NCBI RefSeq assembly: GCF_024498135.1
Contig: NZ_JANHOH010000002.1
Coordinates: forward strand, 310,001-374,000
Direction of reading: 5' to 3'
Source: Mucilaginibacter aquariorum
Lineage (GTDB): Bacteria > Bacteroidota > Bacteroidia > Sphingobacteriales > Sphingobacteriaceae
Length of the DNA: 64,000 nucleotides
Shown here: positions 7,440 through 15,852 of the stretch, piece after piece
Position numbering within the stretch: the first letter of the stretch is position 1
Layout of the letters: every line of letters starts with the position of its first letter
Program-made: the position numbers and the translations under genes
The notes under the pieces: generated by a model
What the model was told of the DNA's origin: nothing
What the model saw: the letters and a program-made list of their open reading frames with translations, nothing else
Database searches by the model: none

Positions 7440-9941
7440 ATGTCCCAGGATAATCATGGAATACAGGGCTTAAGTGGCCAGGAAGTCCTGGCGGCAAGAG
7501 CCGCGTATGGAACGAACCGGCTGTCCGGCAAAAGATCTAACCGGCTGATCGACGCCTTGATCGGAATTGCAAAAGAACCGATGGTGGTGTTACTACTGGT
7601 CACTTCCTGCATCTACTTCATCAGCGGCGAACCAGGTGACGGTGCTTTCCTGGCCGCGGCGATCTTACTGGTTGCCGGCATTTCATTATATCAGGACACG
7701 CGGAGCCATAATGCCCTTGAAAAATTAAAAGACTATTCTCAACCCCGCTGTAAAGTGATCCGTGACAGCGCGGTTCAGGCGATCAAAAGCGAAGATATGG
7801 TCGTTGGCGACAGCCTGATGGTCGAAGAAGGGACGATGATCACGGCCGACGGCGTTATCGCACATGCGAATGATTTCTCCGTCAATGAAAGTGTACTTAC
7901 CGGCGAATCACTGCCCGTCTACAAGGACGGTACATCTCCCGACAATCATATATTTCACGGCACGACCGTCGCCAGCGGTTTAGCTATTGCGACCGTCACT
8001 GCTGTTGGTAACCAAACACGCCTGGGCCGGATCGGTAAAAGTCTGGAGTCGATCACCGAGGAAAAAACACCGCTGGAACTCCAGATCAACAATTTTGTGA
8101 GAAAGATGGTGATCGCGGGCCTGATCGTCTTCATCGGCGTATGGGCCATGAACTACTACCGCTCACCCCGCCTGCTGGACAGCTTGATCAAAGCCCTTAC
8201 GCTGGCTATGAGTGTGTTGCCGGAAGAGATCCCGGTGGCTTTTACCACCTTTATGGCGCTGGGTGCCTGGCGGATGATGAAAATGGGTATCGTGGTCAAA
8301 CAAATGAAAACGGTGGAAACGCTCGGCAGTGCATCGATCATTTGTATCGACAAGACAGGCACGATCACGGAGAATAAGATGAGCCTCGCCAAAGTTTATT
8401 TACTGGAGCACGACCAGACCGTTGATCTCACCAGCAAAACTACCGACGCTGCTGTTCTGGAACTGCTTAGATTAGCGATGTGGGCCAGTGAGCCGATACC
8501 TTTCGATCCGATGGAAGCGGCGTTGCACGAGGCCTATACCCATACGCATCTTCGGGATGAACGGTCTGATTATCATATGATCCATGAATATCCCCTGAAC
8601 GGTCAACCACCAATGATGACCCATTTGTTCGAGAATAAGGCCGGAAAGCGCCTTATTGCTTCAAAGGGCGCGCCGGAGGCATACCTTAAAATATGCCGGC
8701 TTACGGAGGCAGAGACCACTCATATGACCGCTGCGGTAAACGCCATGTCCGCCGAAGGTTACCGGGTGCTGGCTGTGGCTGAATCGACTTTCAATGGGAA
8801 CGATTTTCCCGCCAGACAGCAGGACTTCGACTTCCGCTTGAAAGGCCTCGTCGCCTTTTATGATCCGCCGAAGGATAACATAAAAAAGGTGCTGAAAGGT
8901 TTTTACCAGGCAGGGGTCGAGGTAAAGATCATTACCGGAGATAATGCGGCAACCACGATGGCCATTGCCAGACAGATCAACTTTGAAGGGGTCGAGCGAT
9001 CGACCGGAGGAGAGGCACTGATGGAGTTATCCGACCAGGAGTTGGCGGCGGAAGTGAAAGCCGTGAATATATTTACCCGGATGTTTCCTGAAGCAAAGTT
9101 AAAAATCATCAATGCGCTGAAAGCGCAAAAGGAGATCGTTGCGATGACCGGTGATGGGGTGAACGACGGCCCGGCCTTAAAAGCCGCCCATATCGGGATC
9201 GCGATGGGTAAAAAAGGTACGGAGATCGCCAAGGAGGCAGCCTCACTTATCCTGCTGGAGGACGATCTTTCGAAAATGGTGACGGCGGTCGCTATGGGCC
9301 GGCGGATCTATGCCAACCTCAAGAAGGCGATACAATACATTATATCTATCCACATCCCCATCATACTAACCGTGTTCTTCCCGTTGGCCTTAGGCTGGGT
9401 ATATCCCAACATTTTTTCGCCGGTGCATATCATCTTTCTGGAACTCATTATGGGGCCGACCTGCTCGATCATTTATGAAAATGAACCCATGGAAAAAAAC
9501 ACCATGCATCAGTCACCGCGACCATTCAGCACAACCTTTTTTAACTGGCAGGAATTAATGATCAGTGTAGTACAAGGACTGGCCATCACCACCGGAACGC
9601 TGCTTACTTACCGATATGCCGTGACTATCGGCGCCAACGAACAGGTTACCCGGACCATGGTGTTTGTTTGCCTGATCACAGCAAATATCTGGCTTACGCT
9701 GGTTAATCGCTCCTTTCATTATTCTTTATTCACTACGGTCCGGTACAAAAATAACCTGGTATTATTGATCATCGGCATAACGATCTTTATGGCGATCGCC
9801 CTGATTTACTTACAGCCACTGACCGAATTTTTCGAACTAGCACCGCTTTCCATAGCACAACTGATGGCCGGCCTGGCTATCGGCTTCGTTTCTGTTATCT
9901 GGTTCGAGGCGTTCAAATGGTGGAAACGGCGCGTTAGTTAA
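7440..9941 (+). CDS. Cation-translocating P-type ATPase, atypical ion site (PEEIP)
   Basis: 833 residues with the full P-type core: TGES in the actuator domain (about 159), DKTGTITE with Asp about 304, IITGDNAATT and MTGDGVNDGPALKAAHIGIAMG. It differs from the neighbour at 3110 in the ion pathway. M4 reads LPEEIP instead of IPEGLP, and M6 lacks the NxxTD of Ca2+ pumps, having FLELIMGPTCSIIYENEP instead. That motif marks a recognisable prokaryotic subgroup whose ion I cannot assign. The nucleotide-binding domain is short. It starts 130 bases from the divergent DUF2231-like gene, behind a CRP/FNR-type palindrome, and is not followed by a co-oriented partner. Confidence 0.9.
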   Translation: MSQDNHGIQGLSGQEVLAARAAYGTNRLSGKRSNRLIDALIGIAKEPMVVLLLVTSCIYFISGEPGDGAFLAAAILLVAGISLYQDTRSHNALEKLKDYSQPRCKVIRDSAVQAIKSEDMVVGDSLMVEEGTMITADGVIAHANDFSVNESVLTGESLPVYKDGTSPDNHIFHGTTVASGLAIATVTAVGNQTRLGRIGKSLESITEEKTPLELQINNFVRKMVIAGLIVFIGVWAMNYYRSPRLLDSLIKALTLAMSVLPEEIPVAFTTFMALGAWRMMKMGIVVKQMKTVETLGSASIICIDKTGTITENKMSLAKVYLLEHDQTVDLTSKTTDAAVLELLRLAMWASEPIPFDPMEAALHEAYTHTHLRDERSDYHMIHEYPLNGQPPMMTHLFENKAGKRLIASKGAPEAYLKICRLTEAETTHMTAAVNAMSAEGYRVLAVAESTFNGNDFPARQQDFDFRLKGLVAFYDPPKDNIKKVLKGFYQAGVEVKIITGDNAATTMAIARQINFEGVERSTGGEALMELSDQELAAEVKAVNIFTRMFPEAKLKIINALKAQKEIVAMTGDGVNDGPALKAAHIGIAMGKKGTEIAKEAASLILLEDDLSKMVTAVAMGRRIYANLKKAIQYIISIHIPIILTVFFPLALGWVYPNIFSPVHIIFLELIMGPTCSIIYENEPMEKNTMHQSPRPFSTTFFNWQELMISVVQGLAITTGTLLTYRYAVTIGANEQVTRTMVFVCLITANIWLTLVNRSFHYSLFTTVRYKNNLVLLIIGITIFMAIALIYLQPLTEFFELAPLSIAQLMAGLAIGFVSVIWFEAFKWWKRRVS

Positions 9942-10585
9942 AGCAATCCCAATGTTCAGCGCCCACCGGGACGAAATTTGTTAAAGCAGACAGTAGCGAT
10001 TTAAAGATTGCGATCGTCGGCACGAACCCGGTGCGACCCCGCATTCCTGAGCGATTATGACAGGAGCGTTACAACTAATGTGTTTATTTTGTTAACTGAA
10101 AAAAGCTTCCTATCACAGGATGCTGGACGAAAGCGTATTGCCATTTCGGTCGGCCGCCTTGTAAGCGCTTTGCTCATCCTAAGCTTTATCCTCATGAAAA
10201 ACTACCAGTTAGCAAATCACCTTATATTGCGTTCGCCCGTAGGCGACGCAGTTAAATATCCTTTAGCGATCGAAGCGATCTTGCCCAGGTTTTCCAATAC
10301 AATCTTTCCTTCAGAAAAGGATTTCCTTTTCACTCCCTAATGCAGTTCATCCCACTTTTTTCTATTTCGCCATGCCTAAAAAAGTAACGGAAAAATTGCT
10401 TTTTAACGGTTTAACTGATGCGACTAGTGAATGGTGGTTCCTTTTTCCAACCTCCGGAGCTCAATTTATTCACCTTTAACTTTCTCTTGCTGACCAGTTG
10501 AGGTTGCTTATCGCTACGCTCCAATGGCATTTTTTTATTCAATCAATGAATATTTTTAGTCGAAACGGGTAAAAAGCGCAGCTAA
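9942..10585. other. Gap without a convincing gene between cargo and backbone
   Basis: About 640 bases. Open frames exist (10008-10340 and a 35-codon frame at 10372-10479), but neither encodes a recognisable or well-composed protein, and the first is rich in Ser and Arg with no domain. The sequence becomes more A/T-rich around 10350-10560. It may be eroded coding DNA, which would fit the truncated gene that follows. No tRNA, terminator or promoter stood out. Confidence 0.5.
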
Positions 10586-10969
10586 AATCAAGCCCGGATC
10601 TGTCGTGGGTTTGCAAAAGATTTCCGGCATAAACGGCTGCCTCCCCAGAGGGTCCCCTCCAATTATTCCGAGAATTACCGGAAGGGCAAGGAAGTACAGA
10701 TACCGGACGGCACCCGCTTCAGCTATTCAGCTACAGATAAGCATGGCATTCGCTCCAATAAACTGGCACTGGTTGCATCCATCCTGATGGACGGCGGTTT
10801 AACTTATATGATATACAAAGGGCTTAATAGCTTATTCAATAAGAAACGTGACCAGGCGGCGGCCACGAAATTAAGCCCCGGATATTATCAGGCTATTAAG
10901 GATATTGAAAATCAGCATGGATTTAAGCCGCACGAGTTTGAACGGTTCCAATCCCGAAAAGGAAGGTGA
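10586..10969 (+). pseudogene. 5'-truncated gene, C-terminal remnant (possibly mobilisation protein)
   Basis: A 127-codon frame open from just after a TAA at 10583, with no ATG, GTG or TTG before ATG 10787. The part before that ATG is protein-like (KGKEVQIPDGTRFSYSATDK, then SNKLALVASILMDGGLTY), so the original gene probably began further left and lost its 5' end. The tail is basic and helical (NSLFNKKRDQ, GYYQAIKDIENQHGFK). Its stop overlaps the GTG of the next gene (GTGA, 10966-10969). A relaxase or mobilisation protein C-terminus would fit this place in an element, but that is inference. A 60-residue protein from ATG 10787 could still be made. Confidence 0.45.
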
Positions 10970-11562
10970 ACAACCTTTTAACAAAGCTTGGCATTCCTTT
11001 GGAGATCCAGGCTTTTTTTGGTGCGACCGACGAACTTTCCTTTAGCTATGGCGATCAGTATGAACGTTATGGCCCCGGATATCACATCGTGCCCTCCACC
11101 CAAAATCTTTGGGTTGCCGGGCTGCCTAATGCAACACATCTTATCATTACGTATTCAGTTATGGAAGCGATGGCGTTTATTACCCTAAACCGCCACCGTT
11201 TTCCACGGCTGGATCAGATAGTATTTATTGCTATCGGCAACAGGCTTTATGTTGAACAGTTGGATTGGATCAGGCAAAATTATCCTGGACGGAAAATCAG
11301 TTTAATATTCGATAACGATATCGTGGGCCATATTACCTCGGTCAAAGTGGCCGGAGGCATCAGGAATATCGCCGTTCATGTATTTCTTTCGGGGGCGCAG
11401 ATTCGTATTGCTACCAACAAAAAGCAGGTAACAATGGATGCCGGAATTTTCAGCCTTTATGCGTTTGAAGAAGCCTTTGCGCTGCGCCCCCGTTTCCGGT
11501 CGCCCAAGCCCCGGCAGGCATTTACTTTTTTGGATCAGTTGCGAAACAGCGCTATCAAATAG
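10966..11562 (+). CDS. Toprim-like domain protein of mobile element
   Basis: 198 residues from GTG 10966, coupled by a GTGA overlap to the preceding frame and preceded by a purine-rich AAAAGGAAG. The middle looks like a Toprim fold: a strand-helix with Glu (HLIITYSVMEAMAF, about 63-76), then IVFIAIGN, and the acidic motif SLIFDNDIVG (about 110-119), resembling the DxD of Toprim. Such proteins accompany mobilisation or replication genes in Bacteroidota elements and may be primase-like accessories. No zinc finger or helicase part is attached. Family assignment is from these motifs only. Confidence 0.6.
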   Translation: MNNLLTKLGIPLEIQAFFGATDELSFSYGDQYERYGPGYHIVPSTQNLWVAGLPNATHLIITYSVMEAMAFITLNRHRFPRLDQIVFIAIGNRLYVEQLDWIRQNYPGRKISLIFDNDIVGHITSVKVAGGIRNIAVHVFLSGAQIRIATNKKQVTMDAGIFSLYAFEEAFALRPRFRSPKPRQAFTFLDQLRNSAIK

Positions 11563-11617
11563 GACATTTTGCCATCATTAAATGACCCGCATGGGTAAAA
11601 CCTAATAGTCTAAATAT

Positions 11618-12184
11618 ATGGCTAATTGGTGTCACAACTGCGTTCGTCTTACCGGCGAACCGGAAAACATTGCTGCCGTTAATGCATTTTTTAAAGCTAT
11701 CGAACATCAACAAGAACAGGGCAATTATGAGCTTCCCGATTTTATTACTGCCAAAAATAAGGGCATGTTTGAGATTTGGTTCAGAGATGAGCATATCCAC
11801 TTCAGGTCCGCCTGGAGCCCCCCGATCAATGCACTCATTGAGATTGCGGATCATTTCGAAACGGGCTTTATTAATAAATATGAAGAGCCCGGAATGTTCG
11901 TCTACGGAAAAGCATATTACCACGAAGGTGAATTAGACGGCGTTTCCCTGACAAGGGCCGATGCCGAACAGATCGGTTATGATGAAGAGCGGGAGGTGTT
12001 TCTTTTTGAAGGAAAGGAATTTGATAACGATGAAGTTATTATTTATAGCCTCTATGCAAAAAAGATAACTGATTTTGAGGCCTCCCATCCCGTGATGGCT
12101 GGGAAGATCACCCCATCGCCAACTGCAAATGATGAACCCCTCCCTGGACAGGAACAAGTTAGAAAAGCCGGTCTAAAACGATAG
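11618..12184 (+). CDS. DUF1281-like (YubB/Api92) ferredoxin-fold protein
   Basis: 188 residues. The start MANWCHNCVRLTG matches the hallmark of this plasmid and phage family (xNWCxNxxxxxG). It is followed by the helix around AAVNAFFKAIE and the aromatic segment WSPPINALIEIADHF typical of the fold. The family has a ferredoxin-like structure and no known activity; it is found mainly on plasmids, phages and integrative elements, so it supports the mobile nature of the region. The C-terminal 40 residues are acidic and then Pro-rich. Upstream 55 bases are non-coding. Confidence 0.75.
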   Translation: MANWCHNCVRLTGEPENIAAVNAFFKAIEHQQEQGNYELPDFITAKNKGMFEIWFRDEHIHFRSAWSPPINALIEIADHFETGFINKYEEPGMFVYGKAYYHEGELDGVSLTRADAEQIGYDEEREVFLFEGKEFDNDEVIIYSLYAKKITDFEASHPVMAGKITPSPTANDEPLPGQEQVRKAGLKR

Positions 12185-12225
12185 GAAATTTTTAATAACA
12201 ATTGAACACCTAAAAACAACAAACC

Positions 12226-12684
12226 ATGATACCAAACGATGATATTATATTGAGGCCGGCTATGCTTTTCGCACTTTTAAAAGCATTCCCGCTTATTCTC
12301 TTAGCACTGACTTTTCTGCTGCTCGCCTGGTACCTCTCGCCTTATTTTATTTTGTTTAGCCTCACCGTTTGCGGCGTGGCCTGGTACCGGCTACTATACA
12401 TCCGTAGTTTTAAGTATTTGATCAGCATGGAGTATATCCTGATCACAAAAGGCATATTTTTTAAACGCATTGACCAGGTGGAGATGTTTCGGGTGAAGGA
12501 TTTCATTATTACTCAACCCTTCATGTTGCAAGTATGCAGGCTAATGTACCTCACCTTGAAAAGTACGGATGAAGAAAACAAGGTTATCCGCTTTGAGGGT
12601 ATTCCGGAATCCGGGATACTTGATACCATTCGTGACAGGGTTTTGAGTGCCCGTAAAAACAACAATATTTACGAATTAAATTAA
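12226..12684 (+). CDS. Membrane-anchored bacterial PH-domain-like protein
   Basis: 152 residues. Two close hydrophobic segments form a hairpin (about 12-34 and 38-58). Then comes a domain whose beginning, YLISMEYILITKGIFFKRIDQVEMFRVKD, has the pattern of bacterial PH (DUF304/bPH2) proteins, continuing to about residue 130. The polar tail ends NNIYELN. The role of such proteins is unclear; they sit on the inner membrane with the PH domain in the cytosol. It is one of several small backbone genes transcribed rightwards. A perfect 11-bp inverted repeat follows it. Confidence 0.65.
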   Translation: MIPNDDIILRPAMLFALLKAFPLILLALTFLLLAWYLSPYFILFSLTVCGVAWYRLLYIRSFKYLISMEYILITKGIFFKRIDQVEMFRVKDFIITQPFMLQVCRLMYLTLKSTDEENKVIRFEGIPESGILDTIRDRVLSARKNNNIYELN

Positions 12685-12696
12685 GTAAGTCCTTGG

Positions 12697-12721
12697 AAAT
12701 TACTAATTTAATTAGTAATTT
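12697..12721. repeat. Perfect 11-bp inverted repeat, 3-base loop
   Basis: AAATTACTAAT, TTA, ATTAGTAATTT lies between the PH-like gene and the next small gene. The pure A/T stem with T-rich flank could act as a weak terminator of the first or an operator of the second gene. Confidence 0.5.
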
Positions 12722-12740
12722 TAATTAATAAATGATTGTC

Positions 12741-13019
12741 ATGAAAGCCATTATACGTAACATATTATTAGCCTGTGTCATTACCATGTTCGCCTTTTTT
12801 GGGGCTGTTGCGAGGAAGCATAAGAAGGCTGAAATGACTGAGGCTCAAAGGACGGAGGCAAGAAAGGAAACATTAACCTGTTTAGCAGTTGCCTTCATAG
12901 CCTGCGGTGCCTGTGCCTGGAGGTGTAACGTTCTATATAAAAGGTTAAATGAAGAACGGGAGTACCAGCGAAGGTTTAATGATTATAGTCGTAATACTGC
13001 GTATAGAAGACATTATTGA
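12741..13019 (+). CDS. Small membrane protein, hypothetical
   Basis: 92 residues from ATG 12741; an ATG three codons earlier (12732) is possible. Hydrophobic helix near residues 5-22, a charged middle (RKHKKAEMTEAQRTEARKE), and a second hydrophobic stretch with three Cys (VAFIACGACAWRC, about 55-67), then a basic, Tyr-rich tail. No family recognised. It ends just upstream of a terminator-like hairpin. Confidence 0.45.
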   Translation: MKAIIRNILLACVITMFAFFGAVARKHKKAEMTEAQRTEARKETLTCLAVAFIACGACAWRCNVLYKRLNEEREYQRRFNDYSRNTAYRRHY

Positions 13020-13051
13020 AAAATAATTAATAATTTACAGCATCTTAAATA

Positions 13052-13126
13052 CCGGCGATCCGCCGGCTAATTGTGATAAGGTTTAGGTTGAAAGTCCCCG
13101 GCAGCGAGTGTTTGGGGACTTTTATT
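13052..13126 (+). terminator. Hairpins incl. likely terminator
   Basis: Two stem-loops: CCGGCG/CGCCGG with loop ATC (13052-13066), then a 9-bp stem AAAGTCCCC/GGGGACTTT (13091-13099 and 13114-13122) followed by T-rich DNA. The second has the form of an intrinsic terminator for the small genes upstream. Confidence 0.6.
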
Positions 13127-13178
13127 GTATACCTGTTTCACCCATACCCGGCTTCTCTTAGCCTCATCATTCAATTTT

Positions 13179-13985
13179 ATGAGCCCTTCAAATCAGCCCA
13201 CTTTCAAGTCAACCGGGACGATAACCGAAAAAGAACTGATTGAACTTTATGGCCCGATGCTTCGCGCGGAACTTGTTCTGAAATTTGCTGAACACAAAAA
13301 TTTCGATGCCGCCAGGGAAAGTTTCAAAACATGGAACGAACACGATATTATCCAGACGGATAATATGCTTATTAATAATGATAGGCTTTTAGCACGATCA
13401 AACGAAAGTTGGGAGGCATACATTGCTAATAGGTTCCTGAAAGTCCTGATCAATGAATACGATCAGGACAGGCAGGAGAAAATAAGGATTCGAATGGAAG
13501 ATCCGGTTCAGCAACAAAAGGCCGAAGAATTATTAAAGATTCGTCAATCCGGCAAGCTGCCACATATCGATCTTGCCGGCACCGACTTTACGGTTGACTG
13601 GCGATTGAGGCAAATGCGGGAAACTGAACTGCCCTGGAAAAATATCAGCTTTGATGATTTTGAAATGGACGACTACGGTGATAGTTATCTGTGTTTTTTT
13701 AATACTCAAACACATGAACTTTATATGCCACCGGACGACTTAATGGAATTACCGGAAAATGTGGTTGTGCTTGAAATACCAAATGAACTCAAGCTTGATC
13801 CTGTCGCTGTCGCGAGGGAATATGGCTCGGACCTGCCAGAATTGTTAAGAGAATACCCCATCACGGAAAATTTGGAGGCCAAGGTTATTCCTTTAACTGA
13901 AACAGGTTTACCCGCGATCATTGAAAATAATATTCGTCTGCAGCAACAGGCTGCTTCAACAGAACGCCCCAAGCGGGGGCGATAG
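13179..13985 (+). CDS. Hypothetical element protein
   Basis: 268 residues from ATG 13179. An earlier ATG at 13125 would start inside the terminator tail and gives a poor N-terminus. The protein is acidic and soluble with no membrane segment. Near residue 130-150 it has a short segment PHIDLAGTDFTVDWRLRQMR that reads like a conserved motif of Bacteroidota element proteins, and it ends in a basic tail (TERPKRGR). I do not recognise a function. It precedes the helix-turn-helix gene. Confidence 0.55.
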   Translation: MSPSNQPTFKSTGTITEKELIELYGPMLRAELVLKFAEHKNFDAARESFKTWNEHDIIQTDNMLINNDRLLARSNESWEAYIANRFLKVLINEYDQDRQEKIRIRMEDPVQQQKAEELLKIRQSGKLPHIDLAGTDFTVDWRLRQMRETELPWKNISFDDFEMDDYGDSYLCFFNTQTHELYMPPDDLMELPENVVVLEIPNELKLDPVAVAREYGSDLPELLREYPITENLEAKVIPLTETGLPAIIENNIRLQQQAASTERPKRGR

Positions 13986-14072
13986 GGGGCCACGCGCCCC
14001 ACTGACTTTCCGGAAATAGGTACCCAACCCATTGATAGTGTCCGGGAACTCTCAACTCCTAATATTTTTATT

Positions 14073-14360
14073 ATGCCAACCGACCCACAAAATCAGCTGG
14101 TAACTGTGGCAGACTTGGAAGAGTTTAAAAAGACCATCCTGGACTCGATCAGTCAGATCGTTAAACAAGCTGCCGGACCTAAAAAATGGCTGAAAACATC
14201 GGAAGTCCGGAAGATGATTGGAATATCGGCCGGTAAACTTCATGTGATCCGTGAATCCGGCTTATTAGCATTTACACGCATTGGAGGTAATATCTATTAT
14301 GACCCCAATGACCTGTATAAACTTTTTGAAGAAAATAAGGTAACAAAGCATGAAAAATAA
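14073..14360 (+). CDS. Helix-turn-helix DNA-binding protein (excisionase-like)
   Basis: 95 residues: an N-terminal helical segment (about 10-35), then a winged-helix of the excisionase/MerR type: KKWLKTSEVRKMIGISAGKL (about 39-58) and the wing RIGGNIYYDPNDLYKLFEEN. Proteins of this kind in integrative elements act as recombination directionality factors or local regulators. Its last 11 bases overlap the next gene, showing coupling. It lies about 2 kb from the integrase, in the opposite orientation. Confidence 0.75.
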   Translation: MPTDPQNQLVTVADLEEFKKTILDSISQIVKQAAGPKKWLKTSEVRKMIGISAGKLHVIRESGLLAFTRIGGNIYYDPNDLYKLFEENKVTKHEK

Positions 14361-14589
14361 AACCAATGGCTTTGGAACATCAGTTCCTCCTTTAAAAGAT
14401 CATGTTCTGATCTACTTTTTGCAGAAAGGTGCGAAGGAGGAAGATGCCCTAAACTTTTACGGCCACTTTCACAAAAGAAAATGGAGAAATAACCGGCATG
14501 CGCAGCTATGTAATTGGAAAATAGCAGCCTGGAACTGGATACTTAACATTGAGATAGAAGAAAGTAACAGCATTAAAATACTGTCTTGA
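14350..14589 (+). CDS. Small hypothetical protein coupled to HTH gene
   Basis: 79 residues, basic, with a conserved-looking core LIYFLQKGAKEEDALNFYGHFHKRKWRNNRHAQLCNW. Small partners of this type follow the helix-turn-helix gene in Bacteroidota elements, perhaps helping in excision or transfer, but no function is known to me. The start overlaps the HTH gene by 11 bases. Its 3' end overlaps the converging HEPN-like gene by 17 bases (14573-14589). Confidence 0.6.
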   Translation: MKNKTNGFGTSVPPLKDHVLIYFLQKGAKEEDALNFYGHFHKRKWRNNRHAQLCNWKIAAWNWILNIEIEESNSIKILS

Positions 14590-15391
14590 TAAATTTTTCA
14601 GTACCATTAATTAAGTCGTTTATCTCTTCAGCTGTGGGCATTTCCTTTTTATTACGGCAGCTTAATTCCCAAAGTTCCCCAAGATATTGTATGAATCGCC
14701 ACGTCTCGAACGCATATACCTCATGCTTTTTTAACAACTCGTTATAATCTTTGATCAGCATGTTCTTCTTGCTTACCTTAATGTGATGAACATGGCAAAG
14801 TTCGTTGAAATGCTTTTCTAAGATAACACCACATAAGGCACCTGCTGATCGGATAAACTGGCCTTTTGCCAATTGTCTAGCCACCTGCAGTTCCTGGTCC
14901 AATAGTTCTGCCTGTAATACTTGCCTGATCTCAAAAAGTGAATTGTCAAGCCGGTCAAAGACCGCATTTAGGATATTAACCTGTTGCTGAAACACGGCTA
15001 TAGCGTCAGGCGGACTTGCTACGATTTTTTTATCAAAGCCTGTTGTAATGATCACTTTTTTCAGGTAATCTTCAATGACATAATTGTCGGACCGAATTTC
15101 CTTTCGTCCCTTTGGCTGCTCATAAAGGTTAATAAAATCCTGGAGCCGACCAGGTAGGAATTGTCTGATCACGGCCTGAGCTGCCGAGTACCATATCTGG
15201 TATTCCTGCGCGAATACAGGTAGGGTTTTTAGAAAAGCCTGATAATCTTTTTTTAATACCTGGGTAAAATGGCTTTCCATATTTTCAGGAAATTGCTCTA
15301 CCTGCATGGCATTGAAGAGGTTAACTCCCTGGTTTGATAGTCTCTTTAATTCGGCTCTGATCTGGTCCTGTGCTGTGGTCATAGGGGTCAA
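14573..15391 (-). CDS. HEPN-like helical protein, possible defence factor
   Basis: 272 residues, all-helical by composition. The C-terminal half carries FIRSAGALCGVILEKHFNEL (about 173-192) followed by HHIKVSKKNMLIKDYNELLK and WRFIQYLGELWELSCRNKKEMPT. The last has the Arg/Asn-x4-6-His-like spacing of HEPN-type proteins, though here the core reads SCRNKKE, so an intact catalytic RxxxxH is not evident. Proteins with this domain accompany toxin or abortive-infection systems. It is transcribed with the higBA genes (70-base gap). The start could also be ATG 15382. Confidence 0.5.
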   Translation of the reverse strand: MTPMTTAQDQIRAELKRLSNQGVNLFNAMQVEQFPENMESHFTQVLKKDYQAFLKTLPVFAQEYQIWYSAAQAVIRQFLPGRLQDFINLYEQPKGRKEIRSDNYVIEDYLKKVIITTGFDKKIVASPPDAIAVFQQQVNILNAVFDRLDNSLFEIRQVLQAELLDQELQVARQLAKGQFIRSAGALCGVILEKHFNELCHVHHIKVSKKNMLIKDYNELLKKHEVYAFETWRFIQYLGELWELSCRNKKEMPTAEEINDLINGTEKFIKTVF

Positions 15392-15460
15392 AAATAACCG
15401 CTTCCAACGGCCTGCAAAAACTTTTTTGCAACTTGTCGGATTTCCTTTATGCTGAAAATA

Positions 15461-15835
15461 TCAATGTATAAGGTCGTATTCCTTAACAAGTGAGGCAGCT
15501 GGTAATCGTAGTAATTCGCTGAATTTACGGATCATTGTTAAGGATAAAGGCTGCTTATAATTCAGTACCTTGCTCACGGTCCCTTTATCGCCGTAAACAG
15601 CAGCCAGGTCCGATGCTTTATAGCCAAAATCCTCCATGCGGATCTTGATCATTTCCACCGGATCGACCTCGGGAAGGTCCCAGTTCTTTTCTTCATAATT
15701 GGCAATCAGATGCACCAACAGGAGCTTCTCCTGATGGTCTTCTCCTGCTGTTGCATATTTGATTGCTTCATACCTGGCAACAGCCTCATTATACTGTTGT
15801 TCGGTTTCCAGTAAAAACCAATGCTTTTTGGTCAT
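15461..15835 (-). CDS. higA: HigA-type antitoxin
   Basis: 124 residues. The N-terminal part (about 1-60) is helical with the HigA-like YNEAVARYEAIKYA segment. A helix-turn-helix follows (about 68-110: MEDFGYKASDLAAVYGDKGT, then VSKVLNYKQPLSLTMIRKFS). It would neutralise the upstream toxin and bind the operator palindrome at 16252-16284. The toxin-first order is standard for higBA. 17 bases separate it from higB, so both are made from one transcript. Confidence 0.88.
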   Translation of the reverse strand: MTKKHWFLLETEQQYNEAVARYEAIKYATAGEDHQEKLLLVHLIANYEEKNWDLPEVDPVEMIKIRMEDFGYKASDLAAVYGDKGTVSKVLNYKQPLSLTMIRKFSELLRLPAASLVKEYDLIH

Positions 15836-15852
15836 ATCTTAGTAAATTAACC

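Noticed and set aside
10008..10040. Imperfect palindrome GTCGGCAC...GTGCGAC
   Set aside because: Arms mismatch and nothing nearby to regulate; probably chance in G/C-rich DNA.
10008..10340. 110-codon open frame after the second P-type ATPase
   Set aside because: Biased composition, no domain or start signal; more likely non-coding or decayed DNA.
10372..10479. 35-codon frame starting ATG CCT AAA AAA
   Set aside because: Too short, no ribosome site and no recognisable sequence.
10605..10787. 60-codon frame overlapping the truncated gene
   Set aside because: It is in another frame of the better-supported 10586-10969 coding remnant.
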